A stretch of 6,089 nucleotides of DNA from Candidatus Nanopelagicales bacterium (GTDB lineage: Bacteria; Actinomycetota; Actinomycetes; S36-B12): contig JALQSY010000106.1 in the NCBI GenBank assembly GCA_023264215.1, positions 1 through 6,089 of the forward strand. Reading direction: 5' to 3'. The position numbers and the translations under genes are program-made. Positions 1-5,461 of the stretch are shown here, in pieces (positions within the stretch are counted from its first letter, which is position 1; the number at the start of each line of letters is the position of its first letter). Under the pieces are notes generated by a model, which saw only the letters and a program-made list of their open reading frames with translations, did not search any database and was not told the DNA's origin.

Positions 1-622
1 CCTTCTGCAGCACGACGTAGTCGCTCATGCCGGGCACGTAGGCGCCTCCGGCCGTACTCGATCCGAAGACGAGCGTGACGGTCGGGATGCCCGCGGCCGA
101 GAGCTGCGTGAGGTTCTTGAAGCTAGCCCCACCGGGCACGAAGATCTCCGCCTGCTTGGGCAGGTCGGCGCCGCCCGACTCGGTGAGGCTCACGAGCGGA
201 AGGCGATTGAGTTTCGCGATCTCCATTGCGCGCAGGCCCTTGGCGACCGATGTCGGTCCCTGAGATCCTCCCTTCACCGTGGGGTCGTTGGCGACGACCA
301 TCACCTCGGTGCCGTGGACACGGCCGATGCCGGTGACGACTCCGCCGCCGAGCGGATCGTCAGTGCCCCAGCCCGCGAGCGGGCTCAACTCGAGGAATGG
401 GGAGCCTCGATCGAGGAGCAGGTTGATGCGCTCGCGGGGCAGGAGCTTGCCGCGGCCGCGATGGCGCGCCACGGTCCTGGCGTTCTTGTCCGGGTCGCCA
501 CTGCCGCCGCCGGCGACGACCTTGGCCAGGAGGGCGTCGATCTCCGCGAGGGCATCGAGCATGGCCGCGCGATTGGCCGCCGTGACGGCGGGGTCGAGGC
601 GGGAGCGCAGGACGGGCGCCAT
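1..622 (-). CDS. Acyl-CoA carboxylase, carboxyltransferase (beta) subunit, AccD2-like; 5' part only
   Basis: This is the N-terminal 207 codons of a biotin-dependent acyl-CoA carboxylase beta subunit; the rest lies beyond the left edge. The enzyme moves the carboxyl group from biotin carried by an alpha subunit to an acyl-CoA. Translation shows the family signatures in order: RHRGRGKLLPRERI near residues 55-68, DPLGGGVVTGIGRVHGTEV near 90-108, VANDPTVKGGSQGPTSVAKG, LTESGGADLPKQAEIFVPGG, and the CoA/oxyanion-hole stretch FGSSTAGGAYVPGMSD. The wording around SGGADLPKQAEIF resembles, from memory, mycobacterial AccD2 and methylcrotonyl-CoA carboxylase beta more than propionyl-CoA-type AccD5, which suggests branched-chain acid or acyl-CoA catabolism. 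The substrate cannot be settled from this fragment. The ATG at 622 is chosen because the protein starts MAPVLRSRLDP and a -10-like hexamer lies 7 nt upstream with no Shine-Dalgarno sequence, the pattern of a leaderless mRNA. Confidence 0.93.
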   Translation of the reverse strand, partial: MAPVLRSRLDPAVTAANRAAMLDALAEIDALLAKVVAGGGSGDPDKNARTVARHRGRGKLLPRERINLLLDRGSPFLELSPLAGWGTDDPLGGGVVTGIGRVHGTEVMVVANDPTVKGGSQGPTSVAKGLRAMEIAKLNRLPLVSLTESGGADLPKQAEIFVPGGASFKNLTQLSAAGIPTVTLVFGSSTAGGAYVPGMSDYVVLQK

Positions 623-626
623 GAAC

Positions 627-642
627 TTGACACTAGCGTCAA
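627..642. promoter_or_regulatory. Near-palindromic operator overlapping the carboxylase -10 box
   Basis: The plus strand reads TTGACACTAGCGTCAA, an inverted repeat with 7 of 8 base pairs matching. AA/TT pairs just outside, beyond one mismatch, extend the symmetry to about 22 bp (624-645). It covers the -10 box and reaches to 5 bp before the start codon, so a bound dimer would block RNA polymerase. Size and form fit a TetR-family repressor, a common control for acyl-CoA carboxylase and dehydrogenase operons in actinobacteria. No such regulator is encoded in the window and its identity is unknown. Confidence 0.55.
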
Positions 643-659
643 CTTGATAACCCCGTCAA
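630..659 (-). promoter_or_regulatory. Probable leaderless promoter of the carboxylase gene
   Basis: Read on the minus strand, a TTGACG -35 box (654-659) is separated by 18 bp from a TAGTGT -10 box (630-635). The last base of the -10 is 7 nt from the A of the ATG at 622, so transcription should begin at or within a base or two of the start codon. No purine-rich ribosome binding site precedes the ATG. A TANNNT hexamer 6-8 nt before the start codon is the usual mark of leaderless genes in actinobacteria. The transcription start is inferred. Confidence 0.6.
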
Positions 660-661
660 CT

Positions 662-724
662 CGTTGTTTCCACCGTGTGTGTCGCTAAGCGGGGTCCTTA
701 GCGACACACACGGTGGAAACAACG
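662..724. repeat. Perfect 28-bp inverted repeat with 7-nt spacer
   Basis: The left arm (662-689) begins CGTTGTTTCCACC and the right arm (697-724) is its exact reverse complement, ending GGTGGAAACAACG. The spacer is CGGGGTC (690-696). In RNA the stem could extend by a U-G wobble (661/725) and a C-G pair (660/726). It lies between the divergent carboxylase and DUF6457 genes, ends 3 bp before the carboxylase -35 box, and abuts the ribosome binding site of the plus-strand gene. Neither side has a T-run, so an intrinsic terminator is unlikely. It could be a cruciform or operator, a 5'-UTR hairpin, or a dispersed palindromic repeat. Only one copy occurs in the window. Confidence 0.9.
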
Positions 725-732
725 GGAGGATT

Positions 733-751
733 GACCCATGACCCATGACCC
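733..751 (+). repeat. Heptamer tandem repeat spanning the start codon
   Basis: The unit GACCCAT occurs twice in full (733-739, 740-746) and is followed by GACCC (747-751). It places ATG triplets at 738 and 745 in different frames; only the one at 738 opens the DUF6457 frame. The repeat is short and may be coincidental. Confidence 0.6.
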
Positions 752-1007
752 GCTCAGCCAGTGGACCTCCGTCGCGCGCCAGGCCCTGGCGACCGACCTG
801 GGTGTCGACATCCCCGAGGTCGACGCGCAACTCCTCCTCGACGTCGCCCGCGATGCCGCGCACGCCGTCGACCGCCCTGCCGCTCCGATCACGACGTTCC
901 TGCTGGGGTACGCCGTCGCCAAGGCCGGCGACGAGCGCCTCAACGAAGCCGCTCACATACTTCAGCGACTCAGCGGCGAATGGGACCTCGGCCTGCATCG
1001 CGGTTGA
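738..1007 (+). CDS. DUF6457-type small protein
   Basis: This is an 89-aa soluble, acidic, mostly helical protein with no signal peptide, membrane segment or cysteine. The pattern QWTSVARQALATDLGVD, then LLLDVARDAAHAVDRPAAPI, then TTFLLGYAVAKAG matches what I remember of the actinobacterial DUF6457 family, which has no established biochemical role. Family members are often found near or fused to molybdenum-cofactor guanylyltransferase MobA, but no Moco gene is visible here. The ATG at 738 follows a strong GGGAGGA ribosome binding site (724-730) with 7-nt spacing, and that site touches the right arm of the large inverted repeat. The last 38 bp overlap the 3' end of the convergent histidine kinase gene, leaving no space for a terminator. 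A promoter is not obvious; a TTGATA at 644-649 could serve as a -10, which would put the whole inverted repeat in the 5' UTR. Confidence 0.82.
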   Translation: MTHDPLSQWTSVARQALATDLGVDIPEVDAQLLLDVARDAAHAVDRPAAPITTFLLGYAVAKAGDERLNEAAHILQRLSGEWDLGLHRG

Positions 1008-2346
1008 TTGCCGGCCAGCGCGTGCACACGCGCATGCCACCGGAGGACCCGCTCTCGATCCACGCATCCCCACCGGCAGCCAGGGCTGACTCGCGCACGA
1101 GGGCGAGCCCGAGTCCGCTCCCTCCCGGCACGGCATCCGAACCCCGCGTGAAGCGATCGAAGATGCGTTCGCGCTGCTCCTCAGGCAGCCCCGGCCCATC
1201 GTCCTCGACATCGATGCGCACATCGACGCCATGGGCGAACACCTTCACGGCGATGCTCGATCGTGCGTAGGAGAGCGCATTGCCGAGGAGTTCATCGACG
1301 ACGCGATCCAGCGCCCCGCGCGGCGCCAGCACGGCGGGCAGGCCCGCCTCCGCCTCGACGCCCAGCGCTATCCCGCGCACCGACGCCGCCGTCTCCGCCT
1401 GGCCCACCCGATCCACCACCACCGATCCCGCATCGACCGCCTCCGCCCCCTGGCCCGCATCGCTGCGCGCCAGCGCCAGGATCTGATCGATCCTGCGATT
1501 GAGTCGATCGACCTCCGCGATGGCGGCCTCGGCATCCCGCCGGATCGTGGCATCCGACGTCGTCTCCTCGATGGCTTCAAGACGCAGGCGCACCCCCGTA
1601 AGAGGGGTGCGCAGGTGATGCGAGGCATCGGCGGCGACCTGCTGCTGTCGGCGCAGCAGACGTGAGAGTCGTTCAGCGGTGCGATTCAAGGTGCGTGCCA
1701 CCACCCGTACCTCGGGGGGTCCCTTGGCATCGTCGGCCCTCGCCTCGAGATCGTCCGGGAGCTCCTCCGCCACCTCCGCCACGCGCTGGAGCGGACCCGC
1801 GATGGAGTGCGCGATGATCCACGCGATGAGAGCGGCGGCGATGACCACGGCCGCGACGAAGGCCGCGAGGGAGACGCGGGTGCGCTGGATGACAGCGTCG
1901 ACCTGGGACTCGGGGAGTGACAGCCGGGCCGCCGCGACGATGCGCTCCTGCTTGACCACGGGAGCGGCGACGTAGCGCAGGTCGACCCCGAGGGTGCTGG
2001 AGTACCTCACATCCGAGGAGAGCTGCCCGTCGAGTGCGGCATCGATTTCGGGTCGGTCGAAGGACCGCTCGAGACCGGACCTGTCGGAGTCGGCGACCAG
2101 TTGGCGATCGGTGCCGACCACCACCACTCGGGCGCCCGTGCGCTGCGCGATGGTCTCGGTGGTCGCCTGCCATTCGCCCTCTGGCTGCGACGAGAGTATG
2201 GACGCCGTGCTCATCGCCTCGACCTCGAGATCGGCCACGAGCGCCGCGCGCTGGTCGTTGTCGACGATCACGGCCATGGGTACGGCGAGCCCGAGGGCCA
2301 CGAGGGCGACCAGGCCGGTCATCGCGAGGACGAGTCGACGCGTCAC
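970..2346 (-). CDS. Membrane sensor histidine kinase of an OmpR-type two-component system
   Basis: This is a 458-aa orthodox sensor kinase. TM1 lies at about residues 5-28, an extracytoplasmic sensor region at about 29-157 (including ADSDRSGLERSFDRPEI), TM2 at about 158-180, and HAMP at about 182-235. The HisKA H-box is ASHHLRTPLTG, with phosphoacceptor H243. The HATPase domain shows an N-box with N356 (DELLGNALSYA), a G1 box DDGPG (382-386), an F-box RIFDRF (394-399) and a G2 box GGSGLGLALV (408-417). All catalytic boxes look intact. The GTG start overlaps the response regulator stop codon (GTGA), and a GAGGG lies just upstream; an upstream in-frame ATG at 2487 would add 47 Arg-rich residues from inside the regulator gene and is rejected. 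The final residues overlap the convergent DUF6457 gene by 38 bp. The sensor domain has no motif that names a ligand. Confidence 0.95.
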   Translation of the reverse strand: MTRRLVLAMTGLVALVALGLAVPMAVIVDNDQRAALVADLEVEAMSTASILSSQPEGEWQATTETIAQRTGARVVVVGTDRQLVADSDRSGLERSFDRPEIDAALDGQLSSDVRYSSTLGVDLRYVAAPVVKQERIVAAARLSLPESQVDAVIQRTRVSLAAFVAAVVIAAALIAWIIAHSIAGPLQRVAEVAEELPDDLEARADDAKGPPEVRVVARTLNRTAERLSRLLRRQQQVAADASHHLRTPLTGVRLRLEAIEETTSDATIRRDAEAAIAEVDRLNRRIDQILALARSDAGQGAEAVDAGSVVVDRVGQAETAASVRGIALGVEAEAGLPAVLAPRGALDRVVDELLGNALSYARSSIAVKVFAHGVDVRIDVEDDGPGLPEEQRERIFDRFTRGSDAVPGGSGLGLALVRESALAAGGDAWIESGSSGGMRVCTRWPAINRDAGRGPIRR

Positions 2347-3005
2347 TCGCCCTCGCCACTGTCGTCGACCAGGCGATAGCCGACGCCGCGCACGGTCTCG
2401 ATGGCACCCGGATCGAGGAGTTTGCGTCGTAGCGAGGACACGTGGACATCGAGCGTCTTGCCGGATCCGTGCCAGACCGGATCCCACACGCGCGACAGCA
2501 GCTCCTGGCGCGGGACCACGCGTCCTGGCTCTTCCGCCAGCACGGCGAGGAGGTCGAATTCCTTGGCGGTCAGGTCGAGGGGGACGCCGTCGAATTCAGC
2601 CCGACGACGCGATCGATCGATGCGCGCCCGGCCGGCTTCAAGACTCGACTCCACGCGTCGACGGCGACTGACCGCACGGATCCGTGCGCTGAGCTCGCGT
2701 ACGGAGAAGGGCTTCACGACGTAGTCGTCAGCGCCGAGCTCCAGGCCGACCACGCGATCCGTCTCGTCACCGCGTGCCGTGACGATGATGATGGGGACCT
2801 CGCAGGTGGCACGCACCGAGCGCAGGACATTGAGCCCGTCGTCGTCGGGAAGGCCGAGATCCAGGAGCACCACGTCCGCATCGCGGGCGGCCGCTACGGC
2901 CTGGGCGGCGAAGGCCACGTGCTCGACCTCGAGACCATGCCTGCGCAGGCCGTCGAGGAGAGGTTCGGCCACCGAGGGGTCATCCTCGACGACGAGCACC
3001 TTCAC
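2343..3005 (-). CDS. OmpR/PhoB-family response regulator
   Basis: This is a 220-aa two-domain response regulator. The receiver domain (about 1-115) has the acidic pocket E7-D8-D9, phosphoacceptor D49 (LLDLGLPDDDG), T76 and K98 (VVKPFSVREL). The winged-helix DNA-binding domain (about 122-216) carries LTAKEFDLLAVL, the recognition-helix region GKTLDVHVSSLRRKL and the terminal hairpin ETVRGVGYRL. The GTG at 3005 is chosen because GGGAAGGA lies 6 nt upstream and the protein then starts MKVLVVEDD, the usual N-terminus. A longer in-frame opening to 3119 adds 38 unrelated residues. It is the first gene of a two-gene operon with its kinase and is divergent from the acidic secreted protein; their shared 130-bp gap is the likely site of autoregulation and control of that protein. 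Confidence 0.96.
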   Translation of the reverse strand: MKVLVVEDDPSVAEPLLDGLRRHGLEVEHVAFAAQAVAAARDADVVLLDLGLPDDDGLNVLRSVRATCEVPIIIVTARGDETDRVVGLELGADDYVVKPFSVRELSARIRAVSRRRRVESSLEAGRARIDRSRRRAEFDGVPLDLTAKEFDLLAVLAEEPGRVVPRQELLSRVWDPVWHGSGKTLDVHVSSLRRKLLDPGAIETVRGVGYRLVDDSGEGE

Positions 3006-3078
3006 GTGTTGTCCTTCCCACAGTTGGCACCATGCTCCCAGGCGAGAACACAGCATCGCGCTCGCGGCGCCATCCCTT

Positions 3079-3094
3079 ACCTGAACTTCACCTG
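3079..3094. promoter_or_regulatory. Direct repeat ACCTG-N6-ACCTG, candidate response-regulator box
   Basis: ACCTG at 3079-3083 recurs at 3090-3094 with an exact 11-bp period, preceded by T-T and T-C respectively. An 11-bp direct repeat is the classic arrangement for tandem OmpR/PhoB winged-helix binding. The downstream copy in context, CTTCACC, differs by one base from the GTTCACC core of Streptomyces PHO boxes, but the upstream copy fits that consensus poorly. The repeat sits about 30 bp upstream of the putative -10 of the acidic-protein gene. Binding is inferred. Confidence 0.4.
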
Positions 3095-3123
3095 CCTCGA
3101 CCGCCCGATCCGTCAGCACTGCC

Positions 3124-3129
3124 TACCCT
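3124..3129 (+). promoter_or_regulatory. Probable -10 box of a leaderless promoter
   Basis: TACCCT fits TANNNT and ends 6 nt before the GTG at 3136. There is no Shine-Dalgarno sequence between them. No convincing -35 is visible at 16-18 bp, which fits a promoter that needs an activator; the ACCTG direct repeat lies at a suitable distance. Confidence 0.45.
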
Positions 3130-3135
3130 GGGCGC

Positions 3136-3369
3136 GTGAGGCTTCCCCTTGTCGCCGCGATCGGTGCGACGATCCTGGCGCTCGGGGTCGCGGTCATCGC
3201 GGCGTTCACGACAGTGAGCGCGTCCGAGGCACCGCCGGCGCCGATCACGGTCGTCGACGTGGACACCCCGCGACCGGTGCCCACTGCCTCGCCCACGTCG
3301 AGTGCCGATGACGACGACGACCATGACGACGGCGAGGACGACGACGGCGAGGACGACGACGACGATTGA
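3136..3369 (+). CDS. Small secreted or membrane-anchored protein with Asp-rich tail
   Basis: This is a 77-aa protein. Residues 1-29 form a signal peptide or single membrane anchor (LVAAIGATILALGVAVIAAF) with a possible signal-peptidase site after VSA-29. A Pro/Thr/Ser-rich linker (about 31-57) follows, then a 20-residue tail (58-77) with 15 Asp and 2 Glu plus single Gly and His interruptions, containing DDGED twice. It resembles the proteins annotated as 'small secreted hydrophilic protein' in Streptomyces, which in my recollection also sit beside two-component systems. The tail could bind Ca2+, Mg2+ or other cations outside the membrane, but that is inferred from charge alone. The GTG start follows a TACCCT -10 by 6 nt and lacks a ribosome binding site, so the mRNA is probably leaderless. 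The gene is divergent from the response regulator. Its stop codon is 6 bp from that of the convergent ferredoxin gene. Confidence 0.75.
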   Translation: MRLPLVAAIGATILALGVAVIAAFTTVSASEAPPAPITVVDVDTPRPVPTASPTSSADDDDDHDDGEDDDGEDDDDD

Positions 3370-3381
3370 TTCGTGTCAATC
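3364..3381. repeat. Small inverted repeat at a convergent gene junction
   Basis: GATTGA (3364-3369) and TCAATC (3376-3381) form a perfect 6-bp stem around TTCGTG. Each arm contains the stop codon of one of the two convergent genes. The stem is short and not GC-rich, so it is at best a weak bidirectional terminator. Confidence 0.3.
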
Positions 3382-3564
3382 CGCGTAGAGGGCCCTTCGC
3401 GGGCATGCCCGGATCGCTCGCCGTGCCTGGTCTGCTCGCGCACCATCCGGTGACTGGTCCACGATCACCGGGTAGCCCCAGGGATCGAGCTCGATGACAT
3501 CGGGGGCCTGATGCGCGCACATCCCCAGGCCCTCGCACGCGACGGGATCGATGGAGAGCTTCAC
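3376..3564 (-). CDS. Small ferredoxin, 3Fe-4S type
   Basis: This is a 62-aa soluble ferredoxin. The ligand pattern is C10-x5-C16 (ACEGLGMCAHQAPDV) and C54-P55 (ACPRRAL). Only three ligand cysteines are present, and residue 13, where a 4Fe-4S protein would have a cysteine, is Leu, so a [3Fe-4S] cluster is expected, as in the single-cluster actinobacterial ferredoxins that often serve cytochromes P450. No P450 gene is present. Its GTG start overlaps the stop of the NuoF-like gene (GTGA), with AGGAGGT (3574-3580) 9 nt upstream, so it is the last gene of the redox operon and probably the one-electron partner of the NuoF-like protein or the membrane cytochrome. The direction of electron flow is not shown by the sequence. 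Confidence 0.9.
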   Translation of the reverse strand: MKLSIDPVACEGLGMCAHQAPDVIELDPWGYPVIVDQSPDGARADQARRAIRACPRRALYAD

Positions 3565-4745
3565 GAGCCGAACACCTCCTGCGCCGACATCGCCATGCGG
3601 ATGGCGCCGTCGGGATGCCGGCAGGCCCCTCGGCCTGCGACGAGTTCACTGATGCGTGCTGCGTCACTGCCGCCGCGCCCCCGGGCCGTGCGCCGCACGG
3701 CGTCGGCAAGGGCAGGCAGGCCGAAGATGCACGGTCCGCACTGCCGGGCCGACTCTGCTGCCAGGCGGTCCATGATCGCGGCGCTTTCCGTGAGGCCATC
3801 GCGGCCGTGCGGCAGGAGGTGCACGATCCCCGCGCCGAGCGAGAGGCCCTGCGCGCGCAGCTCCCACGGATCGATCACGACGTCAGCCAGGTCGTCCCAC
3901 CTCACCCACGTGCCGCCCATGCCGCCCAGGAGCACGGCCTGGGGCGCAGGGGCACCGGCCGCCTCGAGCGCCTCGGCGAAGCGCATCGAGGCGGGGGTCT
4001 CCAGCACGGTGCGCCGGGTGAACTCCAGCGGCCTGGACGACTCAGCAACGGTGATCAGGGATGTCGCCACGGGATCGCCGCCCAGGGCAAGGGTCCCGAG
4101 TCGCGCGTGGGTCTCGGCGTTGTGCACGAGCACGGCCGGGCCATCGCCCCAGGGCTTTGCGCGATCCCGACTGTGCTGTGGCAGCGCCGGTCCACCGCGG
4201 ACGGCGCTGATGACCGCGGAGGACTCGCCTCCCACGTAGCCCTCAGGCGCGAGCAGCATGCGCACACGCACGTCGAACTCTCCACGTCGTTCGCGCACGG
4301 CATCGGCCAGGCATGCACGAGTCGCCTTCGCGGATTCGTGCACCCACAGGACGATCTCGTCGGCGCGGATTGCCTGCGCGGCCGCCAGGGCTCCCTCGAG
4401 CACCAGGTGCGGACGCGTCTGGAGCAGTGCCTGGTCCTTCGCGGATCCAGGCTCGCCCTCCGCGCCGTTGACCACGACCTTGCCGCCTGGGCCGGCCTCC
4501 CGGGCAGCCGTGAGCTTCCACGAGGCGGGCACATGTGCTCCGCCACGGCCGGTGAGATCACTTCCGGCGAGGGCGTCGGCGAACGCGGTAGCCGTGAGCA
4601 CGGGATGGCCACGATGCTCGCGATGCCGCCGGAGATCCTCGATGTCGGCGCGCGCCGGGAGGGCGCACCCGGTCCCCGGGTAGACCAGCGGGGCGGACAG
4701 CAGTCGATCGATGCCCTGGTCAAGCATCGCTTCGCGCGTGATCAC
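3561..4745 (-). CDS. NuoF-like flavin/Fe-S oxidoreductase
   Basis: This is a 394-aa cytosolic protein related to the 51-kDa NADH-binding subunit of complex I (NuoF). The FMN fold shows TGRGGAHVPASWK (65-77) and NGAEGEPGSAKD (93-104), equivalents of GRGGAGF...K and NADEGEPGTFKD. APEGYVGGESSAV (166-178) matches the NuoF GAYICGEETAL loop, and VLVHNAETHA (205-214) matches VVNNVETLA. An SLBB-like region follows, then a C-terminal iron-sulfur domain. That domain reads ESARQCGPC with C336 and C339, and a distal C375 (GRGACRHPDG). The first of the four cysteines of the usual SCGxCxPC motif is A333, so the cluster may be 3Fe-4S, use another ligand, or be absent. The likely activity is NAD(P)H oxidation with electrons passed to the adjacent ferredoxin or membrane cytochrome. 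The GTG start overlaps the upstream stop by four bases and has an excellent GAGGAGGT (4752-4759) 6 nt upstream. No other complex I subunit is present, so this is not a nuo operon. Confidence 0.88.
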   Translation of the reverse strand: MITREAMLDQGIDRLLSAPLVYPGTGCALPARADIEDLRRHREHRGHPVLTATAFADALAGSDLTGRGGAHVPASWKLTAAREAGPGGKVVVNGAEGEPGSAKDQALLQTRPHLVLEGALAAAQAIRADEIVLWVHESAKATRACLADAVRERRGEFDVRVRMLLAPEGYVGGESSAVISAVRGGPALPQHSRDRAKPWGDGPAVLVHNAETHARLGTLALGGDPVATSLITVAESSRPLEFTRRTVLETPASMRFAEALEAAGAPAPQAVLLGGMGGTWVRWDDLADVVIDPWELRAQGLSLGAGIVHLLPHGRDGLTESAAIMDRLAAESARQCGPCIFGLPALADAVRRTARGRGGSDAARISELVAGRGACRHPDGAIRMAMSAQEVFGS

Positions 4746-5461
4746 GCAAGCACCTCCTCGTGCGGCATGCGCTCCTCGCGCACGTCATCGACCTCGTTCC
4801 GCGGGCTGCGCGCGACGACACGCCGCAGGACGAGGGCGAGCACCAACGCCCCGGAGGCGACGTACATCCACATCCAGGCGCCCGTATCGCTGCCCGCGAG
4901 CACTCCGTGGAGCCAGGCCAACACCCAGCCGGCGGCCGCAAGACGGTGCAGCGGCAGCCACACACGACCAAGTCCGCGTCCTGCGAGCCCTGCGGTCATG
5001 CCGGAGATCACTCCGGACCACAGCGCGAGCAGGCCCAGCGTGACGGGCAGCGGGCGGTACGCCGACCCGAAGGGCACGAGCGCACCCCACCAGCCGACCT
5101 CAGCCCAGGGATCGATCGCGAGGACGACGACGTGCAGGACGACGAACACGAGGGCGAAGATGGCAAGAACGACATGGATGCGCAGTCGCTGGGCGGTGCT
5201 CACCAGTCGCGCTGCGGACCTGGGCGGGCTTGACAGGAGCAGCCCCATGACGGTGACGGCCGTCAGCAGCAGGTATGACACCAGGCCTGATGCGCGGGCG
5301 ATCACCCAGAGCCCCATGTCGGCACCGGTGACTGTCATCCAGGTATAGCCCAGGAGGGCGCCGGTGAGCCCGGCAGACAGGCCGAACGCGGCACCGAGGG
5401 CCACACCGCGGCCCACACTGGGCTCGGTCGCGTCGTCGCGCCCGAGCGTGCTACTGGACAT
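4742..5461 (-). CDS. Six-helix di-heme ferric-reductase-like membrane protein
   Basis: This is a 239-aa integral membrane protein with six predicted helices (about 17-41, 51-77, 93-116, 137-158, 168-188, 194-214). H96 and H110 lie on helix 3, 14 residues apart; H172 and H185 lie on helix 5, 13 residues apart. This is the same spacing as the bis-heme ligands of NOX2 (H101/H115 and H209/H222), so two stacked b hemes spanning the membrane are expected. There is no FAD/NADPH reductase domain, so the protein carries only the transmembrane wire and depends on soluble partners, presumably the NuoF-like protein and ferredoxin downstream. The ATG at 5461 is chosen for a GGGAGG ribosome binding site just upstream; it overlaps the apbE 3' end by 11 bp. 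An open frame extends further upstream but lies inside apbE and is rejected. Close alternatives are MsrQ/YedZ-like or other ferric reductase-like domain proteins. Confidence 0.85.
   Translation of the reverse strand: MSSSTLGRDDATEPSVGRGVALGAAFGLSAGLTGALLGYTWMTVTGADMGLWVIARASGLVSYLLLTAVTVMGLLLSSPPRSAARLVSTAQRLRIHVVLAIFALVFVVLHVVVLAIDPWAEVGWWGALVPFGSAYRPLPVTLGLLALWSGVISGMTAGLAGRGLGRVWLPLHRLAAAGWVLAWLHGVLAGSDTGAWMWMYVASGALVLALVLRRVVARSPRNEVDDVREERMPHEEVLA

Noticed and set aside
662..724. Large inverted repeat as a transcription terminator
   Set aside because: It lies between two divergent gene starts, where no transcript needs to end, and has no T-run on either strand.
662..724. Large inverted repeat as a small transposon remnant
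   Set aside because: I found no target-site duplication at its borders and no transposase fragment. A genome-wide copy search would be needed to reopen this.
1588..1612. 9-bp GC-rich hairpin (arms 1588-1596 and 1604-1612) inside the histidine kinase gene
   Set aside because: It falls on the codons for the conserved H-box sequence RTPLTGVR and is explained by coding constraint and GC-rich codon choice. There is no T-run.
2346..2487. Longer histidine kinase N-terminus starting at the in-frame ATG at 2487
   Set aside because: The added 47 residues are Arg-rich, lie inside the response regulator gene, and would place TM1 unusually far from the N-terminus. The GTGA overlap at 2343-2346 is a far better start.
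3075..3094. True PHO box for a PhoP regulator
   Set aside because: Only one repeat unit comes close to GTTCACC, the other fits poorly, and no phosphate gene is nearby. I kept only the neutral call of a direct repeat.
3307..3366. GAC-rich tract as a frameshift artefact or simple microsatellite
   Set aside because: The codons mix GAC, GAT, GAG, GGC and CAT and keep one frame from a proper signal peptide to a stop codon, consistent with a real acidic tail.
3561..4745. Part of a complex I (nuo) operon
   Set aside because: Only a NuoF-like protein is present, with an altered Fe-S motif and no other Nuo subunits, and its neighbours are ApbE, a b-type cytochrome and a ferredoxin.
3615..5348. A 577-codon open frame on the plus strand opposite the NuoF-like and cytochrome genes
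   Set aside because: It is a high-GC antisense shadow with no recognisable domain, Arg/Gly/Ala/His-rich low-complexity composition and no ribosome binding site. The minus-strand genes have clear motifs and proper starts.
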